DNA of 64,000 bases, from assembly GCA_965215155.1 (NCBI GenBank), contig CBDCCY010000004.1, forward strand, positions 1,116,001 through 1,180,000, read 5' to 3'. The notes under the pieces were generated by a model. That model was not told the origin of the DNA. It did not search any database and worked only from the letters and a program-made list of their open reading frames with translations. This document shows, one piece after another, positions 28,161 through 37,184 of the stretch; the first letter of the stretch is position 1; each line of letters opens with the position of its first letter. The position numbers were made by a program, and so were the translations under genes. The DNA is from JAGWAJ01 sp965215155 (GTDB taxonomy: Bacteria; Acidobacteriota; Vicinamibacteria; Vicinamibacterales; UBA8438).

Positions 28161-28622
28161 ATGAAGCTGGAGTTCAGGACGACACGGCTCGAGGCGCGAC
28201 CCATCCTGGGTATCCGCACGACGGTAGCCATGAGCGAGATTGGCCAGGCCATGGGAACGCTGTTCGGGGAGGTCCACGGTTACATCGAGCAGGGCGGCGG
28301 GAAGGCGGCCGGTATGCCGCTCGCCATCTACCACTCGCCGCCGGGGGACACCGTCGAGCTCGAATGCGCTATGCCCGTCGTGTCGGCAATGGCGGGCGCG
28401 GGTCGGGTCCGGGCCGGCGAGCTTCCCGCGGGAACCGTCGCGACCGTTACCCATGTCGGTCCGTACGACGACCTTCCGCAGACGTGGGGGGCGCTGACGG
28501 AGTGGATGAAGGCGCAGGGCCTCGAAGCCTCCGGCGCGCCCTGGGAGGTCTACGTAACGGATCCCGGCGCCGAGCCGGATCAGTCGAAGTGGCGTACGGA
28601 CATCTTCTTCCCGGTGCGCTGA
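28161..28622 (+). CDS. GyrI-like / AraC effector-binding domain protein
   Basis: The protein has 153 residues with the ATG at 28161. It fits the SHV2 fold of GyrI-like small-molecule binding domains. It starts with a strand and the ARPILGIRTTVAMSEIGQAM helix, has MPLAIYHSPPGDTVELECAM in the middle, then GTVATVTHVGPYDDLPQTWG and WEVYVTDPGAEPDQSKWRTD. Such stand-alone domains bind hydrophobic ligands or inhibit gyrase. No DNA-binding domain is attached. Confidence 0.8.
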   Translation: MKLEFRTTRLEARPILGIRTTVAMSEIGQAMGTLFGEVHGYIEQGGGKAAGMPLAIYHSPPGDTVELECAMPVVSAMAGAGRVRAGELPAGTVATVTHVGPYDDLPQTWGALTEWMKAQGLEASGAPWEVYVTDPGAEPDQSKWRTDIFFPVR

Positions 28623-28734
28623 CTCCTCTCACGGGTCGCCGACCTTCGTGGCGCCGGCCCCGTGGCTTCAATGGCTCGAGCAGGAACGCCGGCAGGACCG
28701 GCGGGCGGGAACGGGCGGTCACGCAGGAGGTTCG

Positions 28735-29049
28735 ATGGCGAGGGGTGGCCGAGTGGACAAGGCGGCGTTGTGCACGCACATGGTCCGGCACTTCGCCGCT
28801 TCCGAGCTCGCGTTGAGACGTGCGGACGCGCGCGAGTTTCTCGATGAGTTGGGGAGGCTGTGCGAGCGGAAGCTCCTGGAGGTCGGCCAGTTCTCGGTTC
28901 CGGGTGTAGCCAAGCTCGTGGTCGAGAAACGGCGGGCGCGGAAGGGCCGCAGTCCGGTGACCGGTCAGGCGATCGTGATTCCGGAACGGCAAGTGGTCAG
29001 GGCTCGCATCGCCAAGAAGATCCGGGAGGCGGTGGAGCGGCCGATCTGA
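28735..29049 (+). CDS. HU/IHF-like DNA-binding protein
   Basis: The ATG at 28735 has CAGGAGG 4 bases upstream. The protein has 104 residues. An N-terminal helical pair (DKAALCTHMVRHFAASELAL) leads to the HU-type arm region GQFSVPGVAKLVVEKRRARK, then GRSPVTGQAIVIPERQVVRA. Length and pattern match the HU family. Gly replaces the usual Asn in the R-x-N-P-x-T-G motif (RSPVTG). It is probably a nucleoid protein. Confidence 0.8.
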   Translation: MARGGRVDKAALCTHMVRHFAASELALRRADAREFLDELGRLCERKLLEVGQFSVPGVAKLVVEKRRARKGRSPVTGQAIVIPERQVVRARIAKKIREAVERPI

Positions 29050-29068
29050 GCCGCGCCGGCATCCGGGC

Positions 29069-30619
29069 TCAGCGCGTGGGGCCTCGCGGCAGAAGGGCCT
29101 GTACGGTCTCTATGGTGTCTGCCTCGCCGGGTTGCTTGTCGCTCCGGTAGCGCTTGACGCGCGCGAACCGAAGCGCAGCGCCGCCCGGATAGCGGCGACT
29201 CGCCTGCACCTCGTTGAACGCCACCTCGACGACCAGCAGCGGCCGGACGTACACGGTGTAGCGGTCACGGCCCGTCTCCAGCTCGAGGAGCCGGCTCGTC
29301 TGCCACGCGAGGGTTGCGTCGGTCAGGCCCTTGAAGGTCTTGCCGAGCATTACGAAGCCGCCGGCGGCCCGGTCCCGGGCACCCAGGTGGAGGTTGCTCA
29401 ACCACCCCCGCCGGCGCCCGCTGCCCCATTCCGCAGCCAGCACGACGAGGTCCAGCGTCGCCGCCGGCTTGATCTTCAACCAGGCCGCACCGCGCATTCC
29501 CGCCCCGTAGCCCGCCCCGAGCGCCTTGGCCATCACGCCCTCGTGGCCGACCCGGCGCGCCGCGTCGACGAACGCCTCCGCCTCCTTCGGGGGAGGGGAG
29601 AGCACGCGGGGAATCAACCATCGGCCGCGGGTGACCTCCCGGAGCGCGCTGTCGCGCCTCGCAAGCGGCTCGTCCAGCAGATCGTCCGCATCGACGGCCA
29701 GGCAGTCGAAGAAGAACGGAGTGAGCGGCAGCTCGTCGAGGATCGCGCGGTCGTCGAGGGTGCGTCCGAAGCGGCGCATGGTGACCTGGAACGGGCGCGG
29801 CCGTCCGTTCGCGTGGAGCGCCAGTACCTCGCCGTCGAGCACGAGCCGGCGAGCCGGCATCGTGCGCGCGGCAGCGACGACCTCGGGCACCGCCCCGGTC
29901 ACCTCGCGCAGGTGGCGCGTGTACACGCGCACCTCGGTTCCGTCCTTGTGCACCTGGACCCGCACGCCGTCCAGCTTGTGGTCCAGCGCGAGGTCGCCGA
30001 GACGCGAGCGCGCCTCGTCCACGCTCTCGGCCGACTGGGCGAGCATCGGTTGGACCGGCCGGAAGACGCGGAGCGAAAACTGCTCGAGACCTCGCGCTCC
30101 GGCGGTCAGCGCGGCGCGCGCGACCGGCGAAAGCCCGCCCGCCAGCATGACGGCCCGACGGACGGTGGCGGGCGGCAGCCCCGCCGCTTTCGCAACCGCG
30201 TCGCCCACCAGGCTCTCGAGCGCACCCTGACGAAGCTCGCCGCACACCAGTCGCGCCAGGAATTCCTGCTCGTCGGCGGTGGCGCGTACGAACAGGGCGC
30301 GCAGCTCCGCCGCTCGCCCGGCCGCCGAGCCGGGGCCGTGCAGGCGGGCAACCCGCGCGAACGCCGCGTCGACTTCGGCGATCGACAGGCCGGAGTCCGG
30401 TGCGGGTTGCACCGCGCGCGCGGCATGAACCGCCGCGAAGCCAAGCCCCACGCGGCCCTGGGGCAGCGTGCCGCAGAGATACGCGACGGCGGCCTCGAGG
30501 ACCTGCGGTGGGGCGTCGGCCAGGAAGGCGGACAGCCGCCCGGTCTTGTCGAGCCGGCGGCGGGCGTTGCGCACCGCGCGCGAGGTCGCCACGAGATCGC
30601 ACAGCGCACCGCCGGTCAC
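29069..30619 (-). CDS. lig: ATP-dependent DNA ligase
   Basis: The protein has 516 residues from a GTG at 30619. An N-terminal DNA-binding domain (residues about 1-190) is followed by the nucleotidyltransferase domain. The adenylated lysine lies in ALDHKLDGVRVQVH near residue 215, with LDGEVLAL and HEGVMAKAL motifs further on. The oligonucleotide-binding domain ends in RFARVKRYRSDKQPGEADTI. This is the bacterial ligase of the LigB/LigD-neighbour type seen alongside NAD-dependent LigA, probably for repair. It is convergent with the HU-like gene and divergent from the EVE gene. Confidence 0.9.
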   Translation of the reverse strand: MTGGALCDLVATSRAVRNARRRLDKTGRLSAFLADAPPQVLEAAVAYLCGTLPQGRVGLGFAAVHAARAVQPAPDSGLSIAEVDAAFARVARLHGPGSAAGRAAELRALFVRATADEQEFLARLVCGELRQGALESLVGDAVAKAAGLPPATVRRAVMLAGGLSPVARAALTAGARGLEQFSLRVFRPVQPMLAQSAESVDEARSRLGDLALDHKLDGVRVQVHKDGTEVRVYTRHLREVTGAVPEVVAAARTMPARRLVLDGEVLALHANGRPRPFQVTMRRFGRTLDDRAILDELPLTPFFFDCLAVDADDLLDEPLARRDSALREVTRGRWLIPRVLSPPPKEAEAFVDAARRVGHEGVMAKALGAGYGAGMRGAAWLKIKPAATLDLVVLAAEWGSGRRRGWLSNLHLGARDRAAGGFVMLGKTFKGLTDATLAWQTSRLLELETGRDRYTVYVRPLLVVEVAFNEVQASRRYPGGAALRFARVKRYRSDKQPGEADTIETVQALLPRGPTR

Positions 30620-30724
30620 GGCTCACGCCTCGGGCGGGCCGGGGGCCTGCGCGGTTGCCCGCGCCCGCCGCCGCGCCCGCCGGCTGCCGGTAGAATGCGG
30701 ACGCCGGTCGCGGAGGGCCCCGAC

Positions 30725-31135
30725 ATGAAATGGTTGTTCAAGGAAGAGCCGACCCACTACTGCTACGACGATCTCGTCTCGGACGCGCGGACCGTGTGGG
30801 ACGGCGTTCGGAATCCGCTGGCCCAGAAGCATCTTCGCTCGGTGCGGAAGGGCGACGACATCTTCTTCTATCACACGGGCAAGGAGAAGGCCGTCGTCGG
30901 GACCGCCGTCGCCCTTACCGATCCCTATCCCGATCCCGACGACGAGTCCGGCCGGCGCGTCGTGGTGGACATCGCCCCGCGGGAGAAGCTCCGGCGTCCC
31001 GTTACCCTCAAGGAGATCAAGGCGAGCCGTGCGTTCGACACCTTCGTCCTCACCCGTGCGCCGCGGCTCTCCGTCATGCCGGTCAGCGAGGCGGAGTGGG
31101 GCGAGATAGACCGTCTGTCGCGGACCGCCTCCTGA
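30725..31135 (+). CDS. EVE domain protein
   Basis: The protein has 136 residues from the ATG at 30725. It begins MKWLFKEEPTHYCYDDLVSD and contains WDGVRNPLAQKHLRSVRKGD, FFYHTGKEKAVVGTAVAL and a C-terminal LTRAPRLSVMPVSEAEWGEI, all standard for the EVE family (thymocyte nuclear protein 1 type, PUA-like). EVE domains bind modified bases in DNA or RNA. An ASCH protein of the same superfamily lies 4 kb away. Confidence 0.9.
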   Translation: MKWLFKEEPTHYCYDDLVSDARTVWDGVRNPLAQKHLRSVRKGDDIFFYHTGKEKAVVGTAVALTDPYPDPDDESGRRVVVDIAPREKLRRPVTLKEIKASRAFDTFVLTRAPRLSVMPVSEAEWGEIDRLSRTAS

Positions 31136-31155
31136 ATCGGCCCCCGTACAAGCCT

Positions 31156-31199
31156 CTGGCGGTACCGGCGCTCCCGGGGCGGGACGCCGGTACCGCCAG
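31156..31199. terminator. Bidirectional terminator-like hairpin between convergent genes
   Basis: CTGGCGGTACCGGCG (31156-31170) and CGCCGGTACCGCCAG (31185-31199) are perfect 15-base complements around a 14-base loop. They lie between the EVE gene and the convergent repeat-protein gene. Confidence 0.75.
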
Positions 31200-31271
31200 T
31201 CAGGTTGGGCGGCCGCCCGGCCGACGGCGAGCGTCGAGCCGGACGACCGGCAGTTCGGAAGGGGCGCGCTC

Positions 31272-33941
31272 CTACTCTTCCACGGAGAGGATTGCGGCCG
31301 TCTCGCCCTTCTGCTCGAACGGCGAGGTCACCTTGATCGAGTGACCCGGCCGCATCGACGCCGTGGCGACCGCCGGCGGCAGCTTCGTCCGGAACAGGAT
31401 GCGCTGGCGGTCGGCATCTGCCGCGACGAACTCCACCGGCAGCACGTAGCCGTGATCCAGGGCCAGGTCCGCGTCCCGGTGTTCCAGGTAGCGGACCGCC
31501 GTCATCTCGTCGTTCTGCCCCGGCGCCCAGATCAGGACCACGGCATCGCCTTCGTCGAAGCGGTCGACGTAGCGGAAGACGTGGCTCTCGACCGGAGCGG
31601 ACACCGTCGCCGTCGACTCGGACGCGTGATAGGCGACCACTTCGCCCGGCCAGACGTACCGTCGCGCCTGGCGGGAGGGATCGTAGGCGTCGACCGCGAC
31701 GACCGCGCCGGCTCCGGCCGAGGGCCAGTGCGGCGACGTGACGGTGGCCCAGTCTCCCGGGATCAGCGTGCGCACCGCGGCAACGCTGTCTTCGGGAATC
31801 GTGGCCTTGAACGTGAGGTAGTTGCTGGCCGGGTCGACCGACACGAACTCGGCCCGCAGCAGGAAGCCGTCGTTGCCCCAGAGGCCGGAGCCGTCCTCGG
31901 GGGCGATGGTCCGGATGTCGTTCGCACGGTCCTCGAACCCGGACCAGGTGATGACGATCGGATCGCCGGCCCGTGAACCGGCGACCGAGGCCAGGGCGCC
32001 CGGCGCGGCGACGCGGGCTCGAACGGTGAGCGCGCGGGTCGTCTCGTCGAGCGCGACGAGCTCGCCATGCCAGCGGTATGTCCCCTCGGCGACCGCGCGG
32101 GAGGCTGCCCGCGCGGCATCGTAGGCGGCAACGGAGGCGACGGCGCCGTCGGCGGGCCAATGCGGCGAGGTGACCGTGGCCCGGTCGCCGCGGCGCAGCG
32201 TGCGCACGCCTGCGATGCTCGACTCGGGAATCGCCGTCGCGAACGTGACGTGCCGACTCTCCGGATCGGCCGCAACGAGCCGGGCCCGCAGCAGGAAGCC
32301 GTCGTTGCCCCAGAGGCCGGAGCCGTCCTCGGGAACCACTGCGCGGATGGCGCTGGCGCGGTCCTCGAATCCGGACCAGGTGATGACGATCGGCTCGCCG
32401 GTCTGCGCTCCGGCCATCGCCGCGAGCCCCCCGCGGGCAGCGACGCGCGCACGTACGGTGAGCGTCTGCTCGCTCTCGTCGAGCGCGACCAGCTCTCCGT
32501 GCCAGCGGTAGGTTCCCTCGGCCGCCGCGCGGAGGTCGGGCCGCGTGGCGTCGTACGCGGCCACGGAGGCTACGGTGCCCTCGGTGGGCCAGTGCGGCGA
32601 GGTGAGCGTCGCCCAGTCCCCGCGCGTCATCGTCCGCACGGCAGCAACCTCGTCGCCCGGGATCGCCGCCTTGAAGGTGAGGTAGCGGTTCGCGGGGTCG
32701 ACGGCGACGAGCTCGCCCCGGAGCAGGAAGCCGTCGTTGCCCCAGAGCCCGGAGCCGTCCTCGGGCGCGACCGACCGGATGCCGTTCGCGCGGTCCTCGA
32801 ACCCGGACCAGGTGATGACGATCGGCGCGCCGGCCTCCGCGCCGGCGATGGCGGTCAGCCCCTCGGCCGCCGCGACGCGGGCGCGAACCGTCAGCAGCCG
32901 CGTGTCCTCGTCGAGCTCGAGCAGCTCTCCGTGCCAGCGGTACGTCCCCGTCGCCTCGGCGCGCAGGCTCGGGCGTGCGGCGTCGTAGGCGGCAACCGAA
33001 GCAACGGCGCCGTCGGCGGGCCAATGCGGCGAGGTGACCGTGGCCCAGTCACCGCGCGTGAGGGTCCGCACGGCCGCAACGCTCGCTTCGGGAACGGCGG
33101 TCTCGAAGGTGAGGTAGCCCGCCCGGTCGGCGGAGACGAGGTTGGCCTGCAGGAGGAAGCCGTCGCTGCCCCAGAGCCCGGAGCCGTCCTCGGGCGCGAC
33201 CGAGCGGATGCCGTTCGCGCGGTCCTCGAATCCGGACCAGGTGATGACGATCGGCGCGCCGGCCTCCGCGCCGGCCACCGCGTGCAGCCCCGCCGGCGAG
33301 GCGACACGCGCCCGGACGGTGAGCGTACGGGCGCTCTCGTCGAGGGCCACGAGCTCGCCGTGCCACCGGTACGTGCCGTCGGCGTCGGCCCGCAGGCTCG
33401 AGCGCGAGGCGCCGTAGGCGGCGACGGTGGTGACGATGCCGTCGGCGGGCGCGTGCGGCGAGGTGACCGTGGCCCAGTCGCCTCGCGTCAGCGTGCGCAC
33501 CGCGGCGACGCTGGCGCCGGGGAGCGCGGACCGGAAGGTGAGGTAACGGGTGGCCGGGTCGAGCGAGACGAACTCGGCCCGCACGACGAAGCGCCCCGCG
33601 TCGTCCTTCAGCTCCGCGCCGTCGTCCGCCATCACGGCGCGAATGCCGTGGGCCCGATTCTCGAACCCGGCCCAGGTGATGAGAATCGCGTCGCCGGCCG
33701 CGACGGCCGGCATCTCGGCAACGGCCGCGGGCGACGTCAGCCGCGCCTTGACCGTCAACTCGCGCGCGCCTTCATCGAGCGCGACGAGCTCCCCGTGCCA
33801 ACGGAACCTCTCCTGCTGCGCAGGCGCTTCCGCGGCTGCCGCCGCCGAGGCGCACGCCGCGCAGGCCAGGAGTCCGAGCCACCGCGCGGCCGCTGGCGCC
33901 GGCCGCGTGGCGGTTGCCTGTTGCAGTCCCAGTGTCACCAT
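31272..33941 (-). CDS. Secreted protein made of six tandem repeats of about 144 residues
   Basis: The ATG at 33941 follows AAGGAG. The 889-residue protein has a signal peptide (residues about 1-38). Five strong repeats start at residues 46, 191, 334, 478 and 622, each opening with (Y/F)RWHGEL(V/L)xLDE. Each also contains PIVITWSGFEDRANGIR and GSGLWGNDGFLLRAEFV, and ends with GDWATVTSPHWPADGAVASV. A sixth, divergent unit begins at 761 (RYVWPGEVVAYHASE). The units look strand-rich and are nearly identical in places, so they were amplified recently. The function is not recognised; an exported adhesive or binding protein is a guess. Confidence 0.8.
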   Translation of the reverse strand: MVTLGLQQATATRPAPAAARWLGLLACAACASAAAAAEAPAQQERFRWHGELVALDEGARELTVKARLTSPAAVAEMPAVAAGDAILITWAGFENRAHGIRAVMADDGAELKDDAGRFVVRAEFVSLDPATRYLTFRSALPGASVAAVRTLTRGDWATVTSPHAPADGIVTTVAAYGASRSSLRADADGTYRWHGELVALDESARTLTVRARVASPAGLHAVAGAEAGAPIVITWSGFEDRANGIRSVAPEDGSGLWGSDGFLLQANLVSADRAGYLTFETAVPEASVAAVRTLTRGDWATVTSPHWPADGAVASVAAYDAARPSLRAEATGTYRWHGELLELDEDTRLLTVRARVAAAEGLTAIAGAEAGAPIVITWSGFEDRANGIRSVAPEDGSGLWGNDGFLLRGELVAVDPANRYLTFKAAIPGDEVAAVRTMTRGDWATLTSPHWPTEGTVASVAAYDATRPDLRAAAEGTYRWHGELVALDESEQTLTVRARVAARGGLAAMAGAQTGEPIVITWSGFEDRASAIRAVVPEDGSGLWGNDGFLLRARLVAADPESRHVTFATAIPESSIAGVRTLRRGDRATVTSPHWPADGAVASVAAYDAARAASRAVAEGTYRWHGELVALDETTRALTVRARVAAPGALASVAGSRAGDPIVITWSGFEDRANDIRTIAPEDGSGLWGNDGFLLRAEFVSVDPASNYLTFKATIPEDSVAAVRTLIPGDWATVTSPHWPSAGAGAVVAVDAYDPSRQARRYVWPGEVVAYHASESTATVSAPVESHVFRYVDRFDEGDAVVLIWAPGQNDEMTAVRYLEHRDADLALDHGYVLPVEFVAADADRQRILFRTKLPPAVATASMRPGHSIKVTSPFEQKGETAAILSVEE

Positions 33942-34605
33942 GACTCACTCCTTATGCGAGTCGCAGCACCGAAGCGCTGCCGGAGGCTGACTCCCGCGGG
34001 CCACTCGCGGGAGGCGCCGTTGCCCGGGCGCTCGAGCAGGGCGTCCGCGGACGTCCGGCTCGAGCCGGATGCCCGGGAGACCCCGCGCCGAACGACCGAG
34101 GCATGGCTGTTTGCCAATCCGAACCACTCTCCGAACCGACCCACGACCCGCCGTGCGGGCCGCCGTGCCTGCCGCTGGGGAACGGCCAGACACTCTCGAA
34201 TCGACCGGCTTGGGAGTAGCCGACTACTGGGGGAGGGATGTCTTGTGTGCGCTCCTGAGGAGCACGAGGCCATAGTAGACGCAAACGCGCGCGCGGGTCA
34301 AGGATTTCGGTCCGGGACGCGCGGGCGGTGGACCGGCGCCGTTGCCCGGATCCGCGCGGTGTCGGGGCGCGCTTGCGAAACGCAGCCGCCGCCCCTATAA
34401 TTGCGCCTGGAGCGGAAGAGCACGAGATACCCTCCCGAAGCGGTCACTCCCAAGCCGCTTTACGCGTCGTAACGTAGAGAAACGGGGTGAGGTGCGTCTC
34501 CCGGCGTTCCCGCGTAAGCCCCGGCTTGGACGCGCCGCTCGCCGGCAACGGCACTCGCCGGCGCAACGAGATGTCGTATTTCGTTTACCCGTCAGGAGGG
34601 CAGCG
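33942..34605 (+). promoter_or_regulatory. Intergenic region with a consensus-like promoter
   Basis: TTGCGA (34373-34378) and TATAAT (34396-34401) are 17 bases apart, close to a sigma-70 consensus. They would start transcription near 34408, leaving a leader of about 200 bases before the gene at 34606. The first 430 bases of the region show no gene. Confidence 0.65.
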
Positions 34606-35571
34606 ATGACCACGAAGCCGACAACCGGTCAGGGCGTGCACGGGGGAGGCCAGCCGATGAATCCTGGTAGTCAGGCGGTGAATCCCGGCGGCCAGCCGAT
34701 GAACGCCCCCGGTCAGCCGATGAATCCGGTCGGCATGCCGGCCTACCCCCGAGGTCCGGCCCCGACCACCGTCGGATCCCGCTTCAAGCGGTTCCTCTTC
34801 AACGTCTTCCTGGTGATCCTCGCCTTCGCCGGCGGCTACCTGTACATGGAGCGCGAGTCACAGCGCGATCGCGACACGATGGAGCGCGAGCAGACGGCCG
34901 CGGAGGAGCGCATCGCGGCGCTCGAGCGGCGGATCGAGGAGTTGGGCCGCGAGGCCGGCACGCGAGTCGAGCTGGATCTGACGCAGGTGTTCGAGCCGAT
35001 CCGCGACGCGCTGAGTCAGGTGACCCTGGTCAAGCTGAGCGAGATCTCGGAGCAGATCACGGCGGAGCTGGTCCGGGTCGTGGAGTCCGACCTCGCGGTC
35101 GACCTGGCGGCTGCCGGCGCCGCGGCGCCGGCGGGCGACGCGGAGGTGGCGCGGGGGCCCGACGGCGCGGCGGAGGGGGAAGGTGATCCGGCGGCGTCGG
35201 AACCGGCCGCACCGGAACAGGCCGCGCCGGAGCGTGCCGAGGCGCCGGCGGCGGAGCCGTCTACGCAGCTTCCGCCCGAGCCGGGAGCCGACGGCGACCT
35301 GGTCAGCACGGGCCCCGCGGCGCCGGAGGCTCCCGCCGCCGGCCCGGATGTATCGTTGAACGCCCCGGCCGCCGTCGAGCCGGGGGCTCAGCCTGAGGAG
35401 GCGCCGGTGTCCGACGTCGTGCTTCTGCTGGCGCAGTACGCGGTCGCGCCGGCCGAGCACGGAGACGAGCCGGGCGTCCGGCCTGCGGATGCGCTGGCCG
35501 TCGAAGCGGGCTCGACTCCCGCCTTCGGTGCGTTCGGCTTCGACTCGACCGCCGAGTTCGCGCGGGACTGA
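34606..35571 (+). CDS. Membrane-anchored coiled-coil protein with QPMNP repeats
   Basis: The ATG at 34606 follows AGGAGGG. The protein has 321 residues. The N-terminal 55 residues are a Gly/Pro/Asn-rich tract with repeated GGQPMNPG-like units. A membrane helix follows at about 64-84 (FLFNVFLVILAFAGGYLYM), then a coiled coil at about 86-120 (AAEERIAALERRIEELGREA). A helical region and a long Ala/Pro/Glu-rich tail end the protein. The architecture resembles bitopic envelope or cell-division accessory proteins, but no family is recognised. The leader region has a strong promoter. Confidence 0.7.
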   Translation: MTTKPTTGQGVHGGGQPMNPGSQAVNPGGQPMNAPGQPMNPVGMPAYPRGPAPTTVGSRFKRFLFNVFLVILAFAGGYLYMERESQRDRDTMEREQTAAEERIAALERRIEELGREAGTRVELDLTQVFEPIRDALSQVTLVKLSEISEQITAELVRVVESDLAVDLAAAGAAAPAGDAEVARGPDGAAEGEGDPAASEPAAPEQAAPERAEAPAAEPSTQLPPEPGADGDLVSTGPAAPEAPAAGPDVSLNAPAAVEPGAQPEEAPVSDVVLLLAQYAVAPAEHGDEPGVRPADALAVEAGSTPAFGAFGFDSTAEFARD

Positions 35572-35581
35572 TTCTCGACGC

Positions 35582-35614
35582 CGCGGGGCGGGTTGCGAGC
35601 GTTCCCGCCCCGCG
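35582..35614. terminator. GC-rich hairpin after the coiled-coil protein gene
   Basis: CGCGGGGCGGG (35582-35592) and CCCGCCCCGCG (35604-35614) pair perfectly 10 bases after the stop codon. Confidence 0.6.
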
Positions 35615-35717
35615 CGACGATTCCCTCCCTCCTTGCCTCGCCGGCGCCGCCGCGCCCGACTCCCTGGCGGGGCGTGGAGCCGCGGCGGCCCGCGTGCCGG
35701 CCCTCCGCAGCGACTAC

Positions 35718-36407
35718 ATGACGCCCGCCACGCTGATTGCTGCACTGCAGGACATCGCCGAGCCCTCCCAGGTCGAGAGCGTCAGGCGATTCTTCAAGGG
35801 CGGCGATCCGGAGACCGACGTCATGGGCGTCTCCATCGGCCGGGTATTTCCGATTGCGAAGAGGTTCGTGACGCTCAGTCTTGTCGACGTGGAGGAACTG
35901 CTGGAGGACAGGCGCTACGAAGTGCGCATGGCCGCCGTGGCGATCCTCGACTTCAAGGCACGGCAGAAGAGCCTGACGGCAGCCGGCCGCAAGGCGCTCT
36001 TCGACCTCTATCTGCGAAGACACGATCGGATCAACAACTGGGATCTCGTGGATCGTGCGGCGCCCCACGTCGTCGGGGAGTTCCTTGTCGACGGGGATCG
36101 CGCGGTCCTCGACCGCCTTGCGCGCTCGAGGGACCCGCACGAGCGGCGGACCGCGCTGGTCAGTACCGCTGCGTTCATCAAGCGGGGTGAGGTCTCCGAC
36201 ACGTTTCGGATCGCCGACCTGCTGGCCGAGGACCGGGACACCTACGTGCAGAAGGCCATTGCCTCCTGGACGCGCGAGGCCGGGAAGAAGGATGAGGACG
36301 CCCTGGTCCACTTCCTGACGCGCAACAGGAGCCGACTGTCGAGGTCGACGATGACGGCGGCGTCGAAGCGGCTGGCGGAGGACGTGCGCCGCCGGCTGCG
36401 GACTTGA
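35718..36407 (+). CDS. DNA alkylation repair protein, AlkD-like
   Basis: The protein has 229 residues from the ATG at 35718; a GTG at 35694 is also in frame. It consists of helical HEAT-like repeats. VRRFFKGGDPETDVMGVSIG lies near the start, the typical entry of AlkD-like glycosylases, and LYLRRHDRINNWDLVDRAAP is in the centre. The family removes positively charged alkylated bases such as 3- and 7-methylpurines. Trp in NNWDLVD is one of the conserved aromatic/acid positions. Confidence 0.85.
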   Translation: MTPATLIAALQDIAEPSQVESVRRFFKGGDPETDVMGVSIGRVFPIAKRFVTLSLVDVEELLEDRRYEVRMAAVAILDFKARQKSLTAAGRKALFDLYLRRHDRINNWDLVDRAAPHVVGEFLVDGDRAVLDRLARSRDPHERRTALVSTAAFIKRGEVSDTFRIADLLAEDRDTYVQKAIASWTREAGKKDEDALVHFLTRNRSRLSRSTMTAASKRLAEDVRRRLRT

Positions 36408-36514
36408 GATCGTCGTGCTCCGCGTGGGGTTCCGATTCCGTAGCGTGCGCGCGCGATCCGAGTCCACCGGTGGTTCGGGATCAGAGACCCGTCCGCGTCA
36501 TCCGGGAGTCCGGG

Positions 36515-37087
36515 ATGAAGCCGCGCAACGTGGTGTGGAAGCGACTGGATGCGGAAGGCATGGATGCCTGCCGGTTCGGTTCGACCGGTGACGGATGGGA
36601 GCTCTCGGGAACGGCGATCTACCTCGCATCGGGCGCGGCGGCCAGGCTGTCCTATCGTGTACAGTGCGACCGCAGTTGGCGTACGACGCAGGCGCAGGTC
36701 GTCGGGTGGATCGGTGACGACGACGTGCGGCTGCATCTCGTCCGTTCGCCCGACGGTGGCTGGACCTTGAACGACGAGCCGGTCGCAGGCGTGAACGGCT
36801 TGCTCGACGTGGACCTGGGGTTCACCCCGGCGACGAACACGAACGCCATCCGACGATTGGGGCCACGGCCGGGCGAGACGGTGGAGACGACCGCGGTCTG
36901 GCTCGACGCGGGCGACTGGGCCTTCAAGCCGCTGCGGCAGATCTATCGACGCCTGTCCGCGACCTCCCTTCGCTACCAGTCACCGGCGCACGACTATACC
37001 GCCGAGCTTCGGACGGACCGCTTCGGTATCGTGCGGTCCTATCCCCGGCTCTGGACGGCCGTCGCACCGGAACTACCGGTGTGTTAG
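36515..37087 (+). CDS. Putative glycolipid-binding family protein
   Basis: The ATG at 36515 gives 190 residues. It starts MKPRNVVWKRLDAEGMDACR and has LSYRVQCDRSWRTTQAQVVG, then LDVDLGFTPATNTNAIRRLG and LRYQSPAHDYTAELRTDRFG. This is the pattern of the Pfam putative glycolipid-binding family, related to a Pseudomonas spore-lipid binding protein. The biochemical role in bacteria is not established. It seems to be monocistronic. Confidence 0.75.
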   Translation: MKPRNVVWKRLDAEGMDACRFGSTGDGWELSGTAIYLASGAAARLSYRVQCDRSWRTTQAQVVGWIGDDDVRLHLVRSPDGGWTLNDEPVAGVNGLLDVDLGFTPATNTNAIRRLGPRPGETVETTAVWLDAGDWAFKPLRQIYRRLSATSLRYQSPAHDYTAELRTDRFGIVRSYPRLWTAVAPELPVC

Positions 37088-37184
37088 GCTGCACGCGCAG
37101 TTCGGCCCCTGTGGCACGACCGTGACCGTGTTGCGGCTCGTCACGTCGCAACCACCAGCAGAGAGACTGAGAGAGCGCTGGTCG

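Noticed and set aside
29265..30626. Second long frame on the same strand as the DNA ligase
   Set aside because: It is a shifted reading of the ligase gene; all ligase motifs are in the other frame.
32067..34400. 777-codon plus frame opposite the repeat protein
   Set aside because: Antisense to the repeats; the repetitive composition mirrors the real gene, which has a signal peptide and ribosome site.
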